52,558 bases of DNA. It comes from Bacteroidales bacterium. Lineage in GTDB: Bacteria; Bacteroidota; Bacteroidia; Bacteroidales; P3. Positions 34,553 through 43,530 of this stretch are shown here, one piece after another (positions within the stretch are counted from its first letter, which is position 1; every line of letters begins with the position of its first letter). The stretch spans positions 1-52,558 of the forward strand of contig JAFZPH010000052.1 in assembly GCA_017550405.1 (NCBI GenBank), given 5' to 3'. A model generated the notes under the pieces. The model worked only from the letters and a program-made list of their open reading frames with translations, searched no databases and was not told where the DNA came from. Position numbers and translations under genes: made by a program.

Positions 34553-37276
34553 ATGACAAAAAACATCAAACAAATTCGTGTTTTCATATCATCACCTTCT
34601 GATGTAAATACAGAAAGGCAAGAGGCTCAAGATGTAATTGAAGAATTAAATAGGACTTTGGGAGATTCCAACGGTTTTAATTTATTTCCGCTGACATGGG
34701 AGAAAAATACATACCCATCTGTCGAAACCTACTCTCAGAAAGCTATTAATAATCAAATTGATGACTACGATATTTTTGTGGGAATCATGTCCAATCGATT
34801 TGGTTCGCCAACGCCCAATGCAGGTTCTGGTACTGAAGAGGAATTCAATTCTGCATACGAGAAACGGGATATTGTTCAAATAATGTTTTTCTTCAAAAAT
34901 GCTCAAATAATGTCTAACGATGTAGACATTGAACAATTACAAAAAGTTAGAGAATTCAAAAAAGGAATCGATAGTAAAGGTGTATATTATAGAGACTTCA
35001 CAAACGATTTCAAGAAAGTTTTTAGAGAGAGCTTGACAAAATACATAGCTGAAAAATACATTAGTAAAGACAATAACAATACAATAAACAATCCTCAAAT
35101 TACAATTCAATTAAACCAAGAGTTTGAGAAATTTCTTCATTCAACAGATACGTTTTTTACACATCCATCGGGCGAAGATCTGTCTTTAGATGATTTGTTT
35201 GTACCTCAAAACATGAAAATCATATCTGAAAACAACAAGAATGACAAAAGAACCAATATTGCCGACCTAACCGATGCAATTGAAAATGATGGAATACATT
35301 ATTATATTGTGGGTGGGGAGCGTTCTGGCAAAACAGCAATGTGTAAATATACATTCTGTAAGTATTTTTACAACAATAATTTGAACCCAATATTATTAAA
35401 TGGTTCTGATTTGTCATCTAATACACGAAAAGATAAGATTCTTCAAATTATTATTGAGAAATACAAAGAACAGTATTGTACATTTAAAACCTGCCCTTCA
35501 GATAAATTCGAAAACAACGATAGTTTTATTCTTATAATTGATGATTTCCAATTTGCAGCCAAAGGTAACGATAAATACTGGAAACTTCTAATTTCAAATC
35601 TTGAGAGTTTATTCAAAAACATTATTGTAATTGGAGACATTTCTATTTCCACTCGTGATTTATCTGCGAATCCACCATTTGATAACTTTGACAAATTCCT
35701 CATTATGGAATTTGGTCCAGTTTTAAGAAACCAGTTAGTGGAAAAGTGGAATTCTTTCGGGCAAGACACAAGTGTTGAAAGTAAAAACGAATTACGGAGG
35801 AAAAACGATGAAGCAAACAAACACATCAACAGTATTCTGGGAAAGAACTTTATACCTGCATATCCATTTTATATTTTAGGTATTCTACAAGCACTTGAAG
35901 GGCTTCAGAATAATAACAATATCAACTACTCACTTCACGGTTTTTATTACGAACACTTGATTAATGACAGCCTTATTCATTCAATCAAGCAACAGAAAGA
36001 TATTGGTTTTTATTCCAACTTCTTGGTGTTCTTTTGCTATTTCCTTTTTGAGCAAAAAGTTAAAGAAATATCCATTGAACAATTTGACGAGTTTTACAAT
36101 CTATACTGTGAAAAACATGATGTAGATAAGACTTTTTTTGGAATCAAAACCATTAAAGAAACACTGAAAGGGACAAAATTACTGACATTTAACAACAATG
36201 TAAGAGTTAGCCAAAATTATATATATTACTTTTTTGTAGCAAAGTATATTGCAAATCATATAGAAGAAGAGAGAATAAAGTGTATTGTTCAAAAAATATG
36301 TGAACGCATTTTTAAAGAAGAATATGCTAATATTATTATGTTTGTTACACATTTGTCAAAAAACAATTGGATTATATCAACACTATTACACAATGCCCAA
36401 CAGATTTTCCCAAATTTTCCAACATGCAAATTGGAACAAGATATACAGTCATTAAATGAATTGATGAGTGATTTCACCTCAAGGGTTATCGGAGCAATCG
36501 ATGTTGACAAGGAGAGAAATTCTAAGTTATTGCTTGAGTCGGAATTAGAGGAAAGGCAAAAAGAATTTGATAATGACGATATGAATTACGCACAAATCTC
36601 CCTTGATGATGATGTATATGACATAGATTTATTTGCACAGATTAATCTCGCAGTAAAGACCATTGATATATTAGGGCAAATTGCCATTAAGTATTGGGGA
36701 GAATTAGATGCTGAAACAAAATATGAAATTATCGAAACTGCATATAATGTTGGGTTAAGGACATTAGGTTTATATTTAACTATGATGATAGAGAATAAAG
36801 ATGATTTAGCAGAGTATATCGCAAATGTAATAATAGACAAATACTCTAATAGAAACCGTGCAGATATTGTATTACAAAGAGATGAAATTCAGAAAAAATC
36901 ATTACAATTTTTAGTAGATTTGTCATATTTATCATCATTGGCAATAATAACTAGAATTTCAAATTCTGTTGGCGACGACAGGCTTAACAAAACTTTCAAC
37001 AAGATAGTAGAAAACAATCCATATAATTCATATAAGTTGATTAATCTATCAACAAACTTGAATTATCCAGGATTGCCAATAAATATCATTGAACAGTATA
37101 GCAAAGATATGAAGGGTAATATAATGTGTTGTAGATTATTGCAGGATTTGGTAATTAACCATATGTATAAGTTCGATGTTGATTACAAAGATAAAAGCAG
37201 AATACAATCTTTGCTAAATATTAAAATACAAAATCAAAACATTATTCAAAACTCATCTCAAATAAAAAGAGGGTAA
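34553..37276 (+). CDS. DUF4062 / P-loop (STAND-like) NTPase, probable defence protein
   Basis: The 907-aa product begins with DUF4062 (about residues 6-165): IRVFISSPSDVNTERQEAQ at 8-26 and DYDIFVGIMSNRFGSP ... GTEEEF at 71-98, a TIR-like alpha/beta fold known as an N-terminal domain of signalling NTPases. A P-loop follows: Walker A GGERSGKT (254-261), Walker B FILIIDDF (325-332), and NIIVIGDISISTRD as the sensor-like strand. The last 450 residues are helical with no recognisable repeats. This effector-switch-sensor order is that of STAND ATPases such as the Avs antiphage proteins, but the family match is by inference. It starts 14 bases after hsdS and is strongly A+T-rich against its neighbours, pointing to horizontal gain. 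Its function is otherwise unknown. Confidence 0.75.
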   Translation: MTKNIKQIRVFISSPSDVNTERQEAQDVIEELNRTLGDSNGFNLFPLTWEKNTYPSVETYSQKAINNQIDDYDIFVGIMSNRFGSPTPNAGSGTEEEFNSAYEKRDIVQIMFFFKNAQIMSNDVDIEQLQKVREFKKGIDSKGVYYRDFTNDFKKVFRESLTKYIAEKYISKDNNNTINNPQITIQLNQEFEKFLHSTDTFFTHPSGEDLSLDDLFVPQNMKIISENNKNDKRTNIADLTDAIENDGIHYYIVGGERSGKTAMCKYTFCKYFYNNNLNPILLNGSDLSSNTRKDKILQIIIEKYKEQYCTFKTCPSDKFENNDSFILIIDDFQFAAKGNDKYWKLLISNLESLFKNIIVIGDISISTRDLSANPPFDNFDKFLIMEFGPVLRNQLVEKWNSFGQDTSVESKNELRRKNDEANKHINSILGKNFIPAYPFYILGILQALEGLQNNNNINYSLHGFYYEHLINDSLIHSIKQQKDIGFYSNFLVFFCYFLFEQKVKEISIEQFDEFYNLYCEKHDVDKTFFGIKTIKETLKGTKLLTFNNNVRVSQNYIYYFFVAKYIANHIEEERIKCIVQKICERIFKEEYANIIMFVTHLSKNNWIISTLLHNAQQIFPNFPTCKLEQDIQSLNELMSDFTSRVIGAIDVDKERNSKLLLESELEERQKEFDNDDMNYAQISLDDDVYDIDLFAQINLAVKTIDILGQIAIKYWGELDAETKYEIIETAYNVGLRTLGLYLTMMIENKDDLAEYIANVIIDKYSNRNRADIVLQRDEIQKKSLQFLVDLSYLSSLAIITRISNSVGDDRLNKTFNKIVENNPYNSYKLINLSTNLNYPGLPINIIEQYSKDMKGNIMCCRLLQDLVINHMYKFDVDYKDKSRIQSLLNIKIQNQNIIQNSSQIKRG

Positions 37277-37286
37277 CGAGTTTGTA

Positions 37287-37444
37287 ATGGGAAATATGCA
37301 GACAGGATATTCGGACTTTGACGTGTATATCGTTGCGAGCGAACCGCATAAGCAGGAACAGGCTGAAGCCTGGAAGTGGCCATCGGCTTGCAGGCGGTTG
37401 ACGGGCAGCAAGACAACCGCCGCAGTATCGTAGAATGGACATAG
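37287..37444 (+). pseudogene. Broken 5' fragment of a fic gene
   Basis: The frame MQTGYSDFDVYIVASEPHKQ followed by EQAEAW matches the start of the intact fic product downstream (MKDGYLDFDEYIRQGEP, ERAEAW). A one-base deletion after the AEAW codons shifts the frame; the matching peptide IGLQAVDG continues in the next frame and ends at TAG 37442-37444. Everything beyond residue 40 of Fic is missing and is replaced by the long repeat copy B. It is therefore a partial duplicate of the fic 5' end left beside the intact gene. Confidence 0.75.
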
Positions 37445-37542
37445 AATGATTGTAGAAGTGACATCAAACAAGTCGAATTGTGGAAAATGTGATTTTTGAC
37501 GTTATTTTTGGTCGAAAAATGTGATTTTTTGATATTATTTTT
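37425..37542 (+). repeat. Long repeat, copy B (upstream of fic)
   Basis: Positions 37473-37542 match copy A (29481-29550) at 67 of 70 bases, with weaker similarity to the left that includes the end of the fic-like fragment. After the shared block a third, shortened AAAATGTGAT unit follows (37547-37556). Copies A and B stand in the same orientation and bracket hsdM, DUF1016, the phosphoesterase, hsdS and the NTPase, a segment of about 8 kb. Confidence 0.85.
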
Positions 37543-37573
37543 GCCGAAAATGTGATAATATAAAGAATAGACA

Positions 37574-38797
37574 ATGAAGGACGGATACTTAGATTTTGAC
37601 GAGTATATACGCCAAGGGGAACCGGCACAACGTGAAAGAGCGGAGGCTTGGAGCGTCGCCATCGGCTTGCAGGCTGTCGATGGATTAAAGACATCGGAGT
37701 ATTTGCAGGATACTGCCCGTAGGAACATCGAGGGGGAAATTACCATCGATGAGGCTCGTGAATTGGTGAAGCAATACTACATCAAGAAGACTACCCACGA
37801 CGACGATGATGCTGACAAAGAAGAGGCCGACAGGGTTTCAAGTAACATCTCGAAACTTCTGCAGACAGATGCTTTCACCTATAGCGTGGCTGGATTGGCA
37901 ACCATTCATCGCGCTATCTTTGAAGGTGTGTTCAAACATGCCGGGCATTTCCGTGAGTACGATATCTCGAAAAAAGAATGGGTGTTGCGAGGCGACTCTG
38001 TACTGTATGGCCGCTGGCAAGACTTGCGGATGACTTTGGAGTATGACCTAGATAGGGAACGTCAGTTCTCTTATGCAGATTTGGATAAAGACAGTATGGT
38101 GGAACATATTTCCCGTTTTGTGTCGGGAATATGGCAGATTCACCCGTTCGAGGAAGGAAACACCCGTACAACGGCACTCTTTACCATCAAATATCTGCGC
38201 ATGTTAGGTTTCAGCGTCAATAACGACCTCTTTGCCAACCACTCGTGGTATTTCAGAAATGCATTGGTGCGAGCCAACTATCGCAACGTGGCCAAAGGCA
38301 TAGAATATGAACCACTATTCTTGATTCGCTTCTTCCGCAATTTGCTTCTTGGCGAGAACAACATCTTGAAGAACCGATATATGATGATCAATCCACCGGA
38401 AGAGTGGAAGATGCCAGAGGGAGAGATGCCCAATCACCAGATAACTAATGAGCAAGAAGAGGACAAGCTCCGTACAAGTACCGTACAAGTACCGCATAAG
38501 TACCGCACAAGCTCGTCCATAATAAAATTAAGTCCAGACAGTAAGCTCTATACAAACAACGAAGATATCATCGAACTTGTGCGGATTATAGGAAACGATG
38601 AATTAAGCATCAGCCAGATGATGGATATCAAAAAGCTCAAGCATAGACAGAGCTTTGTGGACACCCACCTTGAACCTGCATTACAGGAGAAGTTTGTCCG
38701 CAGGAAATACCCGGACCGTCCCAACCATCCAAGGCAAAAGTATTTGTTGACGGTAAAGGGTGTGGCCCTATATAACGAATTAACAAAAGGAGAATAG
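37574..38797 (+). CDS. Fic family protein with C-terminal winged-helix-like domain
   Basis: The 407-aa product has a Fic core (about 100-240) with HPFEEGNTRT (190-199), containing the catalytic His190. Fic enzymes usually transfer AMP to Ser, Thr or Tyr of a target protein. The Thr at the position of the second Gly in HPFxxGNGR is a variant seen in some Bacteroidetes Fic proteins. NIEGE near 51-55 could be the inhibitory-helix glutamate that blocks ATP in class II Fic proteins. The C-terminal 85 residues (LSISQMMDIKKLKHRQSFVD ... KYLLTVKGVALY) look like a winged helix. It lies between the NTPase and the second DUF1016 gene, with a broken copy of its own start just upstream. It may be a toxin or a regulator of the locus, by inference. 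Confidence 0.88.
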   Translation: MKDGYLDFDEYIRQGEPAQRERAEAWSVAIGLQAVDGLKTSEYLQDTARRNIEGEITIDEARELVKQYYIKKTTHDDDDADKEEADRVSSNISKLLQTDAFTYSVAGLATIHRAIFEGVFKHAGHFREYDISKKEWVLRGDSVLYGRWQDLRMTLEYDLDRERQFSYADLDKDSMVEHISRFVSGIWQIHPFEEGNTRTTALFTIKYLRMLGFSVNNDLFANHSWYFRNALVRANYRNVAKGIEYEPLFLIRFFRNLLLGENNILKNRYMMINPPEEWKMPEGEMPNHQITNEQEEDKLRTSTVQVPHKYRTSSSIIKLSPDSKLYTNNEDIIELVRIIGNDELSISQMMDIKKLKHRQSFVDTHLEPALQEKFVRRKYPDRPNHPRQKYLLTVKGVALYNELTKGE

Positions 38798-38799
38798 CA

Positions 38800-38848
38800 T
38801 TATGCCGTACTTCAACGAAAGCCAATTAGAGATGTCGATTGTCACCCT
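38800..38848 (+). repeat. 49-bp direct repeat, left copy (duplicate hsdR start)
   Basis: This stretch is identical over 49 bases to 40093-40141, the start codon region of hsdR. It begins three bases after the fic stop codon. The two copies bracket the second DUF1016 gene. Confidence 0.95.
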
Positions 38849-38900
38849 ATTGCCAAATAATGATGATATGAATAACAATCAAACATGGAAGTCAAGATGA
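38802..38900 (+). CDS. Truncated hsdR leader frame (32 aa)
   Basis: The duplicated hsdR start gives a short frame: MPYFNESQLEMSIVTLL (identical to HsdR residues 1-17), then PNNDDMNNNQTWKSR and TGA. The stop overlaps an ATG of the following DUF1016 gene (ATGA, 38897-38900), so translation started at the hsdR-like site could re-initiate on DUF1016. It probably acts as a leader that couples translation and not as a functional peptide. Confidence 0.5.
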   Translation: MPYFNESQLEMSIVTLLPNNDDMNNNQTWKSR

Positions 38901-40090
38901 AAGATATTACTCCTATAGATAAAAGCTCATTGCTAAACGATGCCTGCAACATTATTGAACAGGCGCAAAAGATGGCTTATAATGTTGTAAATGAAACTCT
39001 CATTAAGCGCAACTGGCTTTTGGGTATGCGTATCCAAAAAGAAATTCTTAATGGACAACGGGCAGAGTACGGGGAACTAATTGTAAAGACTCTGGCAAAA
39101 TCATTAACGATGCAGTATGGAGAAGGTTTCACCAAAACCAACCTTTATAACTATATTGGCTTCTTCCAGAAATGGCCAGATTTTTTCCACGCAGTGAGTG
39201 GAATATCTGAGGGTGACAAAAACATTTTCCACGCAGTGAGTGGAAAATCTGAAATTGTTCCAACATCAACAGGACAATCTGAAGATTTTGAGATTGTTAA
39301 CGCAATGAGTTCACAATCTTCTGTGGCAGACATTATGCAATCATTGGCTGCAAAATATCCCATTATGCTTTCTTGGACGCACTATCGAATCATCCTTCAG
39401 GAAAACAATAAGGATGCTCGCGACTGGTATGAACGTGAAGCTGCCAAGGAAATGTGGAGCACAAGAACGCTGCAACGTAACATCAGCAGTCAGTATTACC
39501 ATCGTATGCTGATGTCGCAACACAAAGAGTTGGTGCATGAAGAAATGATAGAGAAAACATCTCCGCTGCAAGGCAAATTGGAGTTTATCAAAAATCCTGT
39601 TATTGCCGAATTCCTTGGATTTCCGCAGGAGGCGACGTTCACAGAGTCTGAACTCGAGACAAGTATCATCAATAACTTGCAAAAGTTCATTATGGAACTT
39701 GGCAAGGGCTACGCCTTTGTTGCCAGACAGCAACACATCCATACAGAGAAGGAGGATTATTATATTGACTTGGTTTTCTATAATTACCTGTTGAAGTCGT
39801 TTGTGTTGATAGACCTCAAAACGACCAAGGTAACCCATCAGGATGTAGGCCAGATGGATATGTATGTCAGGATGTATGATGAGTTGAAACGAGGTGAGAA
39901 TGACAATCCCACCATTGGTATTTTGATATGCGCCGACACGGATGAAGAGATTGCACGATACTCTGTACTCCACGACAGCGACCAACTATTTGCCGCCAAA
40001 TATAAGACCTATATGCCAACAGACGAGGAGTTGCGTGCAGAGATAGAGGCACAAAAGAACATCTACTATTTACAACACAAAGAAAAATAG
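38885..40090 (+). CDS. DUF1016 PDDEXK nuclease-family protein, second copy
   Basis: The product is 401 aa from ATG 38885, or 397 aa from ATG 38897, which overlaps the leader stop codon as ATGA. The N-terminal DUF1016 domain runs to about residue 98 (LLNDACNIIEQAQKMAYNVV, NYIGFFQKWPD). A linker of tandem FHAVSG-type repeats follows, then the C-terminal PDDEXK domain with YYIDLVFYN (Asp) and FVLIDLKTT (Asp-x-Lys). The active-site second acid is Asp where the first copy has Glu. The gene is bracketed by a perfect 49-bp repeat of the hsdR start, so it looks like a cassette inserted at that point. It is only distantly similar to the copy at 31250-32404; the two did not arise by recent duplication. 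Confidence 0.88.
   Translation: MEVKMKDITPIDKSSLLNDACNIIEQAQKMAYNVVNETLIKRNWLLGMRIQKEILNGQRAEYGELIVKTLAKSLTMQYGEGFTKTNLYNYIGFFQKWPDFFHAVSGISEGDKNIFHAVSGKSEIVPTSTGQSEDFEIVNAMSSQSSVADIMQSLAAKYPIMLSWTHYRIILQENNKDARDWYEREAAKEMWSTRTLQRNISSQYYHRMLMSQHKELVHEEMIEKTSPLQGKLEFIKNPVIAEFLGFPQEATFTESELETSIINNLQKFIMELGKGYAFVARQQHIHTEKEDYYIDLVFYNYLLKSFVLIDLKTTKVTHQDVGQMDMYVRMYDELKRGENDNPTIGILICADTDEEIARYSVLHDSDQLFAAKYKTYMPTDEELRAEIEAQKNIYYLQHKEK
39183..39252 (+). repeat. Tandem palindromic repeat inside the second DUF1016 gene
   Basis: A 28-base unit, TTTTCCACGCAGTGAGTGGA and eight more bases, occurs at 39183-39210 and 39225-39252 with one mismatch, 42 bases apart. The core TTCCAC/GTGGAA is palindromic. A decayed third copy lies at about 39295-39320. 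In frame, the units code for FHAVSG.SE and lengthen the linker between the two protein domains. Confidence 0.8.
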
Positions 40091-40092
40091 AC

Positions 40093-40141
40093 TTATGCCG
40101 TACTTCAACGAAAGCCAATTAGAGATGTCGATTGTCACCCT
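40093..40141 (+). repeat. 49-bp direct repeat, right copy (hsdR start)
   Basis: Identical to 38800-38848. It holds the functional hsdR ATG at 40095. Confidence 0.95.
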
Positions 40142-43100
40142 GTTGCAAGAACAGGGGTATGACTACGTCAAGGGCGAGGACATCGTGCGCAACCTCGACG
40201 AGGTGGTGCTGCGCGACGACCTTGCGGCCTACCTGCGCAGCCGTTACAAGAACGACGGCATCACCGACCAGGAGGTGGAGAACGCCATCCGCATCATCAT
40301 GCAGAAGACCGGCGGCACCCTCTACGAAGAGAACCGCCACACAATAGGACTGCTGATGGACGGCTTCTCGCTGAAGCGCGAGGACGCGACCCGGCAGAAC
40401 CTCTATATCCAACCCATCGCTTTCGAAGAGAGTCAGCAGAAACATAACATCTTCAAGATTGTCAATCAATACGACATCATAGGAAACCAGCATCGCATCC
40501 CTGATGCCATCATCTTCCTGAACGGACTGCCTGTCGTGGTGTTCGAGTTCAAAAGCGCCATCAAGCAGAACACCACCATCGAGGATGCCTATAAGCAGTT
40601 GACTATCCGTTACCGTAGGGACATTCCGGCGCTGTTCAAATACACCGCCTTCATCGTCATCTCCGACGGCGTGAACAACAAGTTTGGCACACTCTACACT
40701 CCTTACGAATTCTTCTACGGCTGGCGCAAGGTCAACGCCAAGGACAAGGCCGACAGCGGCATCCCCTCGCTGAAGACGATGGTGGCGGGATTGTTCCGCA
40801 AAGACCGCCTGATAGATGTTATCCACAACTTCATCTACTTCCCCGACACCTCGAAAGACGAGCGCAAGTTCATCTGCCGCTATCCGCAGTACTTTGCAGC
40901 CCGAGCCCTGTACCAGAATATCCTCAACCACAGCAAGCTCAACCCTGGCGGCGACGGCAAGGGCGGCACCTATTTCGGTGCCACCGGATGTGGCAAGTCG
41001 CTGACAATGCTCTTCCTGTCGCGATTGCTGATGAAGAGCAAGGCCCTTTGCAGCCCCACTATCATCCTCATCACCGACCGCACCGACTTGGACGACCAAC
41101 TGTCGCGCCTGCTACTCAACGCCAAGCAGTTTGTGGGCGACAGCGTGATAGAGCAGGTGGAGAGCCGCGAGGACCTGAAAGCAAAGCTGCAGGGACGCAC
41201 CAGCGGAGGCGTGTTCCTCACCACCATACAGAAGTTCTCAAAAGACATCAACCTGCTCTCCAACCGCGCCAACATCATCTGCATCAGCGACGAGGCACAC
41301 CGTTCGCAGACAGGCTTGGAGGAGAAGGTGGAGATTACCGACAAGGGTGTGCGCCGCTCGAATGGCTTCGCCAAATACTTGCGCGACTCGCTGCCCAACG
41401 CCACCTATGTGGGCTTCACTGGCACACCCATCGACCCGACGCTCGAGGTCTTCGGTCCCATCGTGGATGAATACTCGATGATAGAGGCCGTGAACGACGG
41501 CATCACCAAGACCATCATGTACGAGGGGCGCGCCTCGCACGTCTTCGCCGACAGCGAACTCATCAAGCAGATAGAAGCCTATTACGACAAATGTGCCGAA
41601 GAGGGCTCGACCGACTACCAGATTGAGGAAAGCAAGCGGGCGATGACGCAGATGAGCGTACTGCTCAACAGTCCCGACCTCATCCATCGGCTGGCTGTCG
41701 ATTTCATACAGCACTATGAGCGCCGTGTGGAAGAGGGCAGCACCGTGAAAGGCAAGGCAATGATTGTCTGCGCTACTCGCGAGATAGGCTACGCCATCTA
41801 CAAGGAGATTGTCGCCCTGCGTCCAGAATGGGCGGAGGTGAAGGTATGCGGCGACGGTGAAGAGCTCAGCAAAGAGGAGGCCGAGAAGATAAAGCCGATG
41901 GAGAAGGTCAAGATGGTCTTCATCCGTCAGAAAGACGACCCCGAAGAGCTGTACAACCTGCTCGGCACCGATGAAGACCGAAAGAAGCTGGACTTGCAGT
42001 TCAAAGAAGAGAAGTCGAACTTCAAGATAGCCATTGTAGTGGATATGTGGATAACGGGCTTCGATGTCCCCTGTCTGGATACGATGTACTGCTACAAGCC
42101 GTTGCAGATGCACACCCTCATCCAGACCATCAGCCGCGTGAACCGCAACTATCCCGGCAAGGACAAAGGCCTGATTGTCGATTACCTCGGAATTAAGAAG
42201 AAGTTCAACCAGGCGATGAAGAGATACGCCAACGGCGGACAGAACGAGACACCGGTGGAGACTATCGACAATGCCGTCAAACTGTTTAAGGACGAGCTGG
42301 ATGTGTTGCGGAGGATGTTCCACGGCATCGACTACACCAGGTTCTTCACGGGCACCCCGCTGGAACAGTTGGATGCCTTGCAAATGGCAGCCGAGCGTAT
42401 ACAGCAGACCGACGAACTGGAGAAACGCTTCATGAAGCACACCACCATCATGAAGTCGGCCTACAACATGTGCAACAACGACGAGCGCATAGAGAAAGCC
42501 GAGGTCGATGATGTTCATTTCTTCACGGGAGTGCGTTCGGTCATCTACAAGACCAATACCGGCGACTCACCCGATGCCTCTCAGATGAACCGCCACGTGC
42601 TGAAACTGGTCAACGAGGCGCTTATTTCTGAAGAGGTTGTTGCCATCAACACCATGCAGCTCAACGACACCAAACAGATTGACCTGCTGGCCTCCCAATA
42701 TATGGAACGACTCAAACGGTTGCCCTATCAGAACACTAAGGTGAAATTGATGGAACAACTGCTCAAGCGGGTCATCGATAGCGTGCGGAAGGTAAACAAG
42801 GTGAAAGCTGTGAGCTTCACAGAACGGCTGAACGGCATCATAGACAAATACAACGACCGCTCGGACGACATCGTGCTGGCCGACGAGATAGTGACGGAGG
42901 TAGCCAAACAGTTGGCCGACCTCTTCGAGGAAATCAAGAAAGACAGTGTATTGCCTGACGGCATTCCCAATATCGAGGTGAAGGCCTTCTACGATATTCT
43001 AAAGTCGGTGGCCGAGCAATATGGATTTCTTGACGAATACACCGAAGAGCAGTACGTTGCATTAGCAAAGGATGTGAAAGAAGTCGTTGACGACAAAACC

Positions 43101-43337
43101 CAATATATTGACTGGGACAAGAAGGCAGACATCAAGGCACAGTTGAAAGTGCAGATTATCCTCACCCTTGCCAAGCATAAGTATCCTCCAGCCACACGCG
43201 ACGAAGTCTTCAAGGCCATCTTCGAACAAGCCGAAAACTTTAAGAAAAACAGACCTGTAGTAGTTCATAATATGATGACCTACCAGCTTGACGAAGTGTC
43301 CCCGCTTCCTTTTGCGGCAGAAGACGAAACCAATTGA
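40095..43337 (+). CDS. hsdR: Type I restriction-modification system, endonuclease/translocase subunit
   Basis: The 1080-aa HsdR translocates and cuts unmodified DNA once bound by HsdM2-HsdS. The N-terminal nuclease domain has Asp137 (RIPDAIIFL) and Glu151-x-Lys153 (VFEFKSA). The SF2 motor has Walker A GATGCGKS (295-302; the usual second Gly is Cys), DEAH-box DEAH (399-402), FTGTP, and the later motif QTISRVNR. The C-terminal helical domain binds the methyltransferase. The length and motifs are those of an active enzyme. It is the last gene of the locus; its first 17 codons are duplicated before the second DUF1016 gene. No strong terminator follows, only a T-tract at 43419-43427. Confidence 0.96.
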   Translation: MPYFNESQLEMSIVTLLQEQGYDYVKGEDIVRNLDEVVLRDDLAAYLRSRYKNDGITDQEVENAIRIIMQKTGGTLYEENRHTIGLLMDGFSLKREDATRQNLYIQPIAFEESQQKHNIFKIVNQYDIIGNQHRIPDAIIFLNGLPVVVFEFKSAIKQNTTIEDAYKQLTIRYRRDIPALFKYTAFIVISDGVNNKFGTLYTPYEFFYGWRKVNAKDKADSGIPSLKTMVAGLFRKDRLIDVIHNFIYFPDTSKDERKFICRYPQYFAARALYQNILNHSKLNPGGDGKGGTYFGATGCGKSLTMLFLSRLLMKSKALCSPTIILITDRTDLDDQLSRLLLNAKQFVGDSVIEQVESREDLKAKLQGRTSGGVFLTTIQKFSKDINLLSNRANIICISDEAHRSQTGLEEKVEITDKGVRRSNGFAKYLRDSLPNATYVGFTGTPIDPTLEVFGPIVDEYSMIEAVNDGITKTIMYEGRASHVFADSELIKQIEAYYDKCAEEGSTDYQIEESKRAMTQMSVLLNSPDLIHRLAVDFIQHYERRVEEGSTVKGKAMIVCATREIGYAIYKEIVALRPEWAEVKVCGDGEELSKEEAEKIKPMEKVKMVFIRQKDDPEELYNLLGTDEDRKKLDLQFKEEKSNFKIAIVVDMWITGFDVPCLDTMYCYKPLQMHTLIQTISRVNRNYPGKDKGLIVDYLGIKKKFNQAMKRYANGGQNETPVETIDNAVKLFKDELDVLRRMFHGIDYTRFFTGTPLEQLDALQMAAERIQQTDELEKRFMKHTTIMKSAYNMCNNDERIEKAEVDDVHFFTGVRSVIYKTNTGDSPDASQMNRHVLKLVNEALISEEVVAINTMQLNDTKQIDLLASQYMERLKRLPYQNTKVKLMEQLLKRVIDSVRKVNKVKAVSFTERLNGIIDKYNDRSDDIVLADEIVTEVAKQLADLFEEIKKDSVLPDGIPNIEVKAFYDILKSVAEQYGFLDEYTEEQYVALAKDVKEVVDDKTQYIDWDKKADIKAQLKVQIILTLAKHKYPPATRDEVFKAIFEQAENFKKNRPVVVHNMMTYQLDEVSPLPFAAEDETN

Positions 43338-43447
43338 ACGGGGTATGCTTTTGGCCGGGTAGTAATCTTGGTGCGAATGAATGGAGCGGGATGGGAGAAG
43401 AAAAGGACTGTTTAGGCGTTTTTTTTGAAGCAAGATAAAATTTAGCG

Positions 43448-43477
43448 TTGTTGACTGAGAATATTGTTGTAAATTTG
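43448..43477 (+). promoter_or_regulatory. Promoter of the EFR1-type ferredoxin gene
   Basis: TAAATTTG (43470-43477) fits the -7 consensus, with TTG at 43448-43450 exactly 19 bases upstream as the -33 element. The leader to ATG 43531 is about 45 bases. Confidence 0.72.
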
Positions 43478-43530
43478 CATTGTGAAGATGTTTATTGCAT
43501 ATAATGTATTATGGTTTAAATTAGTGACTA

